Origin: Siphonodentalium dalli
Taxonomy: Eukaryota; Mollusca; Scaphopoda; Gadilida; Siphonodentaliidae
DNA: 64,000 nucleotides
Reading direction: 5' to 3'
Assembly: GCA_032622095.1 (NCBI GenBank)
Contig: CP136065.1
Location: 67,917,675-67,981,674, forward strand
In this document: piece by piece, positions 56,029 through 64,000 of the stretch
How the letters are laid out: each line of letters opens with the position of its first letter
Position numbering within the stretch: the stretch's first letter is position 1
Translations under genes and position numbers: made by a program
The notes under the pieces: model-generated
What the model saw: the letters and a program-made list of their open reading frames with translations, nothing else
What the model was told of the DNA's origin: nothing
Databases searched by the model: none

Positions 56029-59000
56029 ATGAATCACAATTTTGCAGCAAATAATTTCAAGTTGCATATTCTCATGGTAAACATGTGCATGGCTCTGATA
56101 AGGTCAAGTGAGGTCCTTCAGCTGATACTTAAATATCCTATTATCAACAGTTGTCATGGCACCTTTCTACTGGAATATTTAGTATGGAAGTGGAGATTCT
56201 AAACATTACTGAAAATCAATCCTCTTTGTAATTACAAGTCAACTTACCTTGAATTGGTTCTCAGAACAAACATCGGATATCTTCACGCACACGCAATTAG
56301 GTATCTAAGTCTTGATGGAAGAAGGTAAAAGTCAGGTGTTTATATCTGGGCTGATTTCAAATGATCGATAAGTTAACAATATACTCGGGTTGTAAAATCG
56401 ATACGAATACGAGCATTACAAAGAGAGAACTAATTTGATTAATAATTCAAACAATGAGGCTTTTTGCATTCCGACGCACATGTGGGAAATTAATATATCT
56501 CTAAAATTGTCAATTTATTGATTTTTGTTGTGTATATACATGTATATAAACTTTTCGAAAATACACTAAAATTTACGACAAATGAAGGATATTTTCCATC
56601 ATAGCTAAAAATATTGCATTGCTCATCCATAGATTCCACACCACAGTGTAATTCAATAATACATTATAATAACATATATTATATTGTTTTGAGATTTGGA
56701 CAAAACCTCAATTTGTACACTAATTTTCCCACATGAGGATAATTCCAGGTCCCAAAACATAAATAATTCAGAAAGTTCATAAATATTTGTCATCACTCTT
56801 TCCTTGGATACCAAACTGAATCTGATCACAGATGGGTACATGCCAGTATATTAAAACTAGCATGGCAATGTTCGCCCTTCCGATTGTACCCCATACAATG
56901 TTTCACCATTCCGGTTGTGCCTGCTTCATCCGTTTATTCACACCAAATTACAAGGTGGCAACGCTGCCCATTCTTTTGGATAAGCGATCTGCTTGTTCCG
57001 CTATTTGTGGCACCAGATAGGGTCTATTACCACAATTCACACAAGTTAGGACACAGTCACCATGCTAAAGTTGGTATATGATGCACGTTATATAAAACTG
57101 CCAACACGTGACAACATATAGTTTAAATATAATTAAATTTCAAGTAGTGCCTTTGTAGAGCATGTTTGCAGTATATACATAAGTCACGCTGCGTCACCAA
57201 ACTAAATACGATGTTGAGACTTGGCCTTAGTTGCTTCATATATGTGTTGCTATGTTATAGTGGTAGCTTTTCGGAATATGGTTTCCATGGCAATGGCATA
57301 AATATTTGGAGAAAAGTTGAAAAAGCCCACTGTTGGAAACCCGATGAGCCTTGTATTTGTACAAACACAAAGAGGATTATCAAACCCAAAATAAATACGG
57401 TTTTGTGACTTTAGTGAACAAAGCATGACACTTCTCATATAGCATGCTTCCTCCACCACTAAAGCTGACAATATCGTGATATTGCATTAGTTGCTGAAAG
57501 CGACATTAATCCATATGCAATCAATCAATCAATCACATAGGATGCTTAGGTTATACATCCATATAATTATATATGTGTAACTGTATATATAAGATGGAAT
57601 TACATGGAATACATACTGTTTAAGTTACGGCTCTAGTTGCGCCTTCCGGTAGCGATAGGAAGAAACATGGTGGATACACACCTACCATTCGATTTGCCGC
57701 CCTTTTGGCTGGCAAGACCGCTCTCCTGCATACAACGCCGATTAAAGAGTTGTCTTTTAGAGGGTCCTGTGCTTATGTAGGATACACCGAGATTAAACAA
57801 GGATGCATGCCAAATAATGTATATAATTTGTAATGTGGTTATGGCCTGACCGCAAACATGGTCCCATACCATTTAAAATAAAAATTAATTGGCACCACGA
57901 AGCAAGTGCATGTGCGTTTTTCACATACAAGTGCACTTGGAAGCCCAATGTTTCGTATGCCACTGTCATACTTCACGTCACCAACGAGAGTCGTGGTAGA
58001 TGAGTGCCTCATCAACAATGCTATATACCCACATGACCTAACAAAACATCATTATATATTATATTAATTATATATATAAATAATAAATAACCGGTAGATT
58101 GCTGACAGTGCAGCAACAGTGACAACGCAGTCTTCGTGGTTATTATTTACACATTTGCTACACAGCGTCGCCAGCAATCGGATAGTTTTCTTCGACCGAA
58201 CATAAAGTATTTATGGAATAACTACAACGAATGCATGTTTTATGTAAACTTTAACGGACAAACCTGAAGTGTAGCGATTCAAACCGTTCGCAGACGATCA
58301 GTGATATATAACAAATAAGAAGACATTATGAGATGAAGAATATTATAGTGTTACAATTATAAGCATCTCCCAAATCATGGGTTGGGTGGTGGGGGATACA
58401 ACGCGGAATTTCGTGAGTAGAGTGAAGTTTGACCGCCGTATCAAGCGAGTTACACCATGCAAAATCAGCCGTGTGAATAAGCTCACACGAGTTTATCGTT
58501 ACGATTGCTTTGCACATCGTTCAGATGGCGCAGTATTGACCGAGTTTGAATGACCAAAACTGACTTTGCAATTTACTCAATTGCGGCACCACAGAGTAGT
58601 TCATATATGTTATCTCTATTTCCTCATGTTAGAAGAGTATATATATATAGCTGCCATCTATAACATTATTTCGTACTCAGCAGTCAACTAATGGTAGGCT
58701 GGTTACCTTCGTCTACAAGACAGATAATGTAGAAACAAGTAAACAAAATTGAGTCTAGCTATGGAGTGAAACAAAATCAAACATACCAGCATGATCAATC
58801 ATTTCAGTATCTTTGTTCCACATTATATAATTTACAACGTGCATGTTCTAACAGACTTATCATGATTATCTATGTTTTCAGTATATTTTGAGGTAATCTA
58901 CTGATCAGCTGCTGACTACGTATACTAGCTATGTGACGGTTGTCATTGTAATTTGCTGTTCCAGCTCAACTACAGAGAACCAAAAACTAAATTCGAGCGA

Positions 59001-59140
59001 CAAACCGAATCCAACTCCTGTATTCAACCAAAATACTTGGAGCACAACACTCCATTTCACATGGTGAAAACGTCTATAGTGTTGAGCTTGTTGTGACAGT
59101 CATGAGATCGGTAACGATGGTTTATTGCTGGGTCCACCAT
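56029..59140. other. No supported gene; contains one repeat partner
   Basis: 57285-57425 pairs with 52676-52860. Nothing else is recognised; open frames are short and without domains. Confidence 0.45.
57285..57425 (+). repeat. Repeat pair partner of 52676-52860
   Basis: Shares TTTCCATGGCAATGGC, AAATATTTGGAGAAAAGTT, CCCACTGTTGGAAACC, TGAGCCTTGT and a following GACTTTAGTGAACAAAGC. Block order differs from the other copy. Confidence 0.5.
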
Positions 59141-59429
59141 TCAAAATGTAGTTTTCGCCTTCTTCACAAAGTCATATGGTGTGCAGTCTGTCATAAGAAA
59201 GCATTCAGCAGCAGCGATGTGTAAGAACTGTCAAGTGCCATCGATCAGCTCAAAAATGACATCAGCAGGATGAATGCTGGTGAATGATGAATCCAGAGAT
59301 GACGTGACTGCATCGGATTCAGCCCAATTGGTCGATAAAATCAGTGCCTTGTCCATGGACATACAATATATTGTATCTACCGACAGAAACAAGGTGACCA
59401 GATTCCACTAGCTATCGTCTGACGTTCCT
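59141..59429 (+). pseudogene. Decayed N-terminal part of the NHL/TRIM-like gene
   Basis: Immediately upstream of the NHL frame, coding-like sequence can be read through lesions. One frame gives CSFRLLHKVIWCAVCHKKAF (59147-59206), a Cys/His pattern of zinc-finger type. It reaches a TAA at 59222, then ELSSAIDQLKNDISRMNAG. The frame changes by one near 59280, then RDDVTASDSAQLVDKISALS and DIQYIVSTDRNKVTRFH follow in the same frame as the NHL domain, ending at a TAG (59409). After the TAG, LSSDVP runs straight into the 59430 ATG. Helix-rich sequence between a zinc-binding region and an NHL propeller is the layout of TRIM2/3-like proteins. Three lesions in under 300 bp argue that this locus is a pseudogene. 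The zinc-finger reading is tentative. Confidence 0.55.
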
Positions 59430-60281
59430 ATGATAAAATTTAAAATATATAACGGAGCAGTGAGTCCATTGAGAAACATGTCGAATGAAGAGTTCACTAT
59501 GTTGAATAAATTATCAGATAAACCTATACAATCGTTTACAGAGAACAATAGTTTTTGTGTTGGTCAGACTAACAGCTATCCCATTATGAAATTCGTCGAC
59601 GGGACGCCCACATCGTCCCTTGTGGTCGGTTCTTGTACTCCATCCAAGTTGTTTCTCATCCGCCAGGATGGTGTGTGTCAACACAGCGTTACTATATCGT
59701 CTAATCCAGATGACGTATGCGTAATAAAGAAGAAGATATACATCACACAGTCAGAGACAGAACAGATATCCGTCCACAATACGGACAACTTGAAATCAAT
59801 CAATTCCATACGGGTAATTGGTCGTTGTATGGGTTTGGATCATACTGTGGACAATCTGGTGGTGGTATTCCGTGACGATAAATGTGTGCGCGTGATATCT
59901 GACAGCGGAGCCGTGTTATCCACATCCACTCATAAATTCAGTGATCCTTGGTTCGTGACGGTCTCTTCTGGCGTCGTCTGTGTCTCTGATTCGGAGAACC
60001 AGTCAGTTGTAGTCCTCTCCCCGGATCTGATGACGACGCTACAGGAGATACACAATCCTGACATCAGCTACCCTCGAGGGGTCTGTCTGATCACCGTCGA
60101 CAGACTGCTCGTATGTTCATGTGACAACCAACGCGTATTTGAGCTGAACATGGACGGATCCGGTGCTAGGCAGGTTATATCGGGAAACTACCCGTGGGGT
60201 ATATGTTACCAGGGAACTGGGCGCCGTCTGGCAGTCAGTTATATCGATGGAGTTGTCGTTATATACAACGGACAAACGTGA
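59430..60281 (+). CDS. NHL beta-propeller domain protein (TRIM-like C-terminus), probably pseudogene
   Basis: This is the longest open frame in the window, 283 codons ending in TGA. It encodes an NHL/YVTN-type beta-propeller, a fold used by TRIM2/3-like ubiquitin ligases to bind RNA or protein partners. Residues 1-50 are a linker. From about residue 50 on, blades of about 40 residues repeat, with alternating hydrophobic strands and turns: IYITQSETEQISVHN (103-117), DPWFVTVSSGVVCVSDSENQ (172-191), YPRGVCLITVDRLLVCSCDN (214-233) and YPWGICYQGTGRRLAVSYID (254-273). The PxG(V/I)C then LLVCSxDN pattern is typical. About five to six blades fit, so the propeller may be complete. No RING, B-box or signal peptide lies in this frame. 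The ATG follows an in-frame TAG 21 nt upstream, with coding-like sequence continuing above it, so the ATG may be fortuitous. No AATAAA was seen within 300 nt downstream. It is either a pseudogene whose 3' half is still open or a shortened single-exon gene. Confidence 0.7.
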   Translation: MIKFKIYNGAVSPLRNMSNEEFTMLNKLSDKPIQSFTENNSFCVGQTNSYPIMKFVDGTPTSSLVVGSCTPSKLFLIRQDGVCQHSVTISSNPDDVCVIKKKIYITQSETEQISVHNTDNLKSINSIRVIGRCMGLDHTVDNLVVVFRDDKCVRVISDSGAVLSTSTHKFSDPWFVTVSSGVVCVSDSENQSVVVLSPDLMTTLQEIHNPDISYPRGVCLITVDRLLVCSCDNQRVFELNMDGSGARQVISGNYPWGICYQGTGRRLAVSYIDGVVVIYNGQT

Positions 60282-61714
60282 GGGTGATTTTATGTTCCTA
60301 TCCTATCACAATTACATATTGTTTGTTCTCGGGTACACGGTAAATTGGAATTATCGAGGCATATATGATGGGTTTGGTTGTTAAACATATAACCAATTAT
60401 GAATACACATTGCAAACACGGAACATTTGATGGGTGTTGATCTTACCGAACACTTAATATTGGGGGCTTGGACGACTGAACTGGAACTAAATTATATACA
60501 AGCCGAGACAATAAGACACCATAGACATATTCTGCTCTTATTAAACAAGTAGCAATATATTTTCAATTATATAATTTTTATTTGGAGCTTGAGAACAATT
60601 CAAAACCATGTAAACGAACTTTGTTCACATAAAATCACCAGATTCACAAAAAAGTCCAATATGAATGGTGAAATACATACAAAACAGTTAAATTATATAC
60701 ACAAACAACATTTCCTCTTAAACAGACACCTCAGTTTGGTCTTGCTTCTTGCATGGTGCGTTTTCCTGTATAACATAAATTAACAACCAGGTACACATCA
60801 GGCGCCCTGAAAATATGTTCTGTCTCCGCGATATATCGCGGAGGGAACACATAATACAATTCTGTAATCGAGAATTGTCCGAAGATTGTGTAGTTGGTCA
60901 ATTATTAAAACGCTCATATCTTATCTAGCGTCATCACATAATGATATATTCAAAGAATTAATTAATATACAATTGAGTTTACTTCAAATTCCAATAATAT
61001 AATCATGTATAGCTGAGTTCGCTTGCATTTATCGTAGTTAAGGTATAATGTTTAGTTGTATATGAATATGTTTATTGTATACTATAGATTCAACAGACTC
61101 TACTCTATTATTTGGTCTTTATTCACCGTCGGTGGGGGAGCGGCCTTGCAAAAGGGGCCTGTGTACTATTAGTTTGTAATGGGTGGACGGCCACTGTGTG
61201 TGATTTGTGCAGATTTTGATCTTATATAGAGCCTTTATTTAGCGCCCCATCTGTGTGCTTCGCGACGATTTTGATTGTTTAAATATTGTTATTTAAAAAA
61301 AATGAAAAAGCTTTGTTTATTATTTACTGTTTCTTTTTATAAACAACATTTTGAAAAACTAACGCCGCTGTAACATCCGCCAGGATACCCCGAGTCATAC
61401 ATAAACTTTGGTTAAAATCGGTCCACAGGGTATGGGAGAATTATCTGGACAGACCTATCCCACTCTATATATATATGTGTGTGTTTGTCCATAATCACGT
61501 TACGTTTAGTTAGTTGTTCCTGTGCCTGGGTTGTTATGAGCATGGTATTATCTGGTGTTTGTCACAACCATGCAACTGAACAACTTACGCGTCGACTCGC
61601 GCGACATTGTAGCTGCCAACGTGTACCATACCGTATGAAAACCGAGGGGGGATATCATTTTCACCAACAGCTGAGGGATTAACTAACTTCCGATTCTGGT
61701 AAAAGGTGTAGATG
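60282..61714. other. No supported gene; one perfect palindrome
   Basis: CTCCGCGATATATCGCGGAG at 60824-60843 is a perfect 20-bp palindrome. Other short frames (60589-60783, 61479-61682) have no domains. A purine-rich GGTGGGGGAGCGGCC segment lies at 61130-61145. Confidence 0.45.
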
Positions 61715-62345
61715 GGAATTTCAATTTCGTTTATTGTCGTTTACATTATTATTTCATGCATCGGGCGTATCTCGAGACATGCGTGATTGACCCATGGTTT
61801 GTTATTCGCATGCCAAGAAGTGCGAGCCGATTAATTCTGTCGGGAATTCGCGCATTATTGTTCTTTAATCTGCGTTGTTGCATTGTTATTTGAACATCTT
61901 TCGTTTATTTTCACGTGACATAAATCGGAATGCTATCTACTATTATACTGCAACGGGATTTGACGATTGTATAGGGAATTTAATTCGAACATGATTCCTA
62001 CGAGGTGTTTGTATATATCGGTATTTAACATGTGATTTAATATCGTTTAGTGAACTTTTTCATTTAGTTATACGCGACAAATTTCGGCATGTTATATTCT
62101 AAATGAATTGGGATGGTAATTATTAACCAACTCCCACATTATTCCTTCGTGCTGTTTGTAAATATTGACTTTTCATTTCTTTGTATGCGGAATATATCGA
62201 AGCATTGAATAGAGATATTATTAAGTTCCAACAATAACCCTTTATTGGTTGTTTAATATACAATGTGGCGTAATTCAAACTATCATTTTTATTTATGTGT
62301 ACCGAGGATATATCAGAATGCTATATGAATTGAAGAATGTTCAGA
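61715..62345 (+). repeat. Degenerate tandem repeat, about 115-160 bp units
   Basis: Diverged phrases ACATAAATCGGAATGCTAT (61919), GACAAATTTCGGCATGTTAT (62075), GGAATATATCGAAGCATTGA (62189) and AGGATATATCAGAATGCTAT (62305) mark successive units, each with an AATTGGGA/AATTGAA-like stretch after it. Confidence 0.5.
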
Positions 62346-62349
62346 AATT

Positions 62350-62820
62350 ACACCCTTCCTGTGACCATGCTTTAATTGATCCTCATGGGGGAGGGGGCAT
62401 ATTACAATAATCCTCATTGGACCATATTTTAATTGACCCACATGGGACTATATTGTTTAACCCCAGTGGGCCCGTAGTTTAATCAGCACTGATGACACCA
62501 CGTTTTAATTTTAATTAACCCTCATAATGGGATCATATATTTATTCTTTAATTAAGTCACGTTGTCATATTTTAATTGACCTTAATGGGACCATATTTCA
62601 ATTAACCCCCATGGTGACCATGTTTTAATTAACAATCAAGGTATAATTTTAATTAACAATCATGGGACCATATGTTTAATAACCCTCATTGGACCATATA
62701 TTATTTAACCGCGATGTGACCATATTTTAATTTGCCCTCATCGGACCATATTTCAATTAACCCTGTCTGGGTGTGACCATATTTTAATTTATGGAACCAT
62801 ACATGTATTTTAATTACTCA
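62350..62820 (+). repeat. Minisatellite, about 30-40 bp units
   Basis: A dozen or more units of the form GGGACCATATTTTAATTAACCCTCAT with many substitutions (for example near 62350, 62417, 62580, 62660, 62690, 62715, 62745). No coding content. Confidence 0.85.
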
Positions 62821-63454
62821 TTATGAGAGGTCATATCAGGAATGCATTACCTGAGGCCATTCTTAGATCAGCATACACCCTCATAGGGTGCATATTGGCA
62901 AGTACATCTGACCCTGTCTCAGGAGGTGGCGGACTAAATGTGATTAAAACATACTCGGTGTTTGCGTACTTGAACCATGTTACGAATATCGCAAATTGTT
63001 ACCCGATGATTATTCTTCATGCTATTTCATGCGCTATTCAGACAACTCTTTCAATGAAATTAGAAGAACAAAATCATATATAATCAACTACATAGGCGTT
63101 ACATATATACAGATTGTTCACAATCACTACATTACAGTTGTTATATTGTATATATGGCTAATAATATGATCTTGACGGCGTTACCATTTCTGACTACGGT
63201 TTTCTTGTTATACATGGAATGGATACTTCCCGAACTATTAACAATTATACTCCCAACATCCATCGCATAGCACGAACCCATACTAATTATAATCGTCCAC
63301 TACATACTCATTCCTGATCGGTTATCGTAGGGTGCATATATTATATCCCAAAAGTCACGCGTTCAGGGCTCTCTGTAAATCTATACATTCCCATTTGTAG
63401 TCTGCTCAGAAATTCTTTTCTGAATTATCTAACACAATTGAGTACTAAATATTC
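62821..63454. other. No supported gene
   Basis: Upstream of the LINE remnant. An 86-codon frame at 62823-63083 has no recognisable domain. The LINE may begin here in decayed form, but I cannot align it. Confidence 0.4.
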
Positions 63455-64000
63455 TAAGACCCTCATATGCGCATTTATGGACCTTTAAAACGGCTTTTGA
63501 CACTGTGTGGAGACAAGGTCTTGTGAAGTTGAAAATAGCACACTGTAATATAGACCTAAACGTCCTGAGAAATTTGACTGATATGTATAAGGGTATACAA
63601 ATCCAGAGTGGTCATGAATGGTAAAGAATCTGAAAAAGTTACTCAAAGATTGGCTTAAGGCGGGTGAAACTTATCACATGTTCTTTTTGATTTATATGCC
63701 AATGATCTGGAAAGTTTCACGATGTAAGCCAATGTTAACTGTTTAGAATATTAACGTTATTATATTCCGATGATAGTCTTATTTGCACATTCAACAGAAG
63801 ACATACAACTGCAATTAATTTATTCTCCAATTATTGTGATAGATGGAAACTGAAGGTGAGTGTATGGAAATCTAAACACTTGTTAATCAAGGAGAACACC
63901 GGGTAATTACCCAACTATTTAATACCAAAATTCGTGGATAGAGTTCGTGGAACAGTTCTTTTATTTGGGAGTACATTTTAGTGCAACTGGTTCTTTCAAC
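63455..64000 (+). pseudogene. Non-LTR retrotransposon reverse transcriptase, broken, runs off the edge
   Basis: Fragments in different frames follow the order of a non-LTR reverse transcriptase. TLICAFMDL then KTAFDTVWRQGLVKLKIAHC gives the conserved KAFD-W block. LRNLTDMYKGIQIQS and VMNGKESEKVTQR correspond to the next strand region. HVLFDLYANDLESF matches the LSPLLFxLYxNDL block. LLYSDDSLICTFNRRHTTA contains the catalytic pair as YSDD (63763-63774), where YADD is usual. FSNYCDRWKLKVS and FFYLGVHFSATGSF are the primer-grip and thumb-side motifs. Stops and frameshifts separate these blocks (for example near 63616 and 63655), so the copy is inactive. The 3' part lies outside the window. The C-terminus at 48.1 kb may be from a related element. 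Confidence 0.75.

Noticed and set aside
57166-57408. 80-codon plus frame with cysteines (AHCWKPDEPCICTNTKR)
   Set aside because: It overlaps a repeat with a non-coding partner at 52.7 kb.

Overview
This window looks like AT-rich intergenic or intronic DNA from an animal genome, not bacterial, viral or organellar. There are no long contiguous genes, almost every open frame is under about 100 codons, and most of the recognisable content is transposons and tandem repeats. The mix of families (Helitrons with internal tandem repeats, a Penelope-like element with a GIY-YIG domain, several hAT, piggyBac-like and TA-inserting elements, non-LTR retrotransposon remnants and an NHL-repeat TRIM-like protein) fits a marine lophotrochozoan such as a mollusc or brachiopod. 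That placement is inference, and no species can be named.

Layout. 1-8.3 kb: mostly unrecognised AT-rich DNA with a diverged repeat at 0.85-2.06 kb. 8.3-14.3 kb: a minus-strand Helitron end, a dispersed repeat, a complete hAT-type MITE with a perfect 8-bp target duplication (10291-11061), and direct repeats. 14.3-21.9 kb: a repeat-dense block bounded by two oppositely oriented arrays of one minisatellite, with GGACCGG-type palindromic islands, a 635-bp foldback element and a second copy of the hAT MITE. 22.8-28.4 kb: two foldbacks, two piggyBac-like MITEs sharing a central palindrome, two Helitrons joined head to tail, and a TA-inserting MITE. 29.6-34.7 kb: a TA-flanked element made of GGTTCT/AAGAACC palindromes, then a Helitron-type repeat block with a 658-bp internal duplication. 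36.7-39.3 kb: a tandem repeat and a decayed Penelope-like element. 41.9-45.3 kb: a satellite array interrupted by a hAT element that itself carries a younger hAT element. 45.4-64 kb: two weak candidate exons, a non-LTR ORF2 C-terminus (minus strand), a third piggyBac-like MITE, a 2.6-kb inverted-repeat element with an 8-bp target duplication, an NHL beta-propeller reading frame (59430-60281) downstream of its own decayed N-terminal part, two tandem arrays and a non-LTR reverse transcriptase running off the right edge.

The best-supported host-type coding sequence is the NHL propeller, and even that is probably a pseudogene. No tRNA, rRNA or CRISPR array was found. No pathway can be assembled: the window is best read as nested layers of mobile elements, many with identifiable boundaries, target duplications and relative ages.
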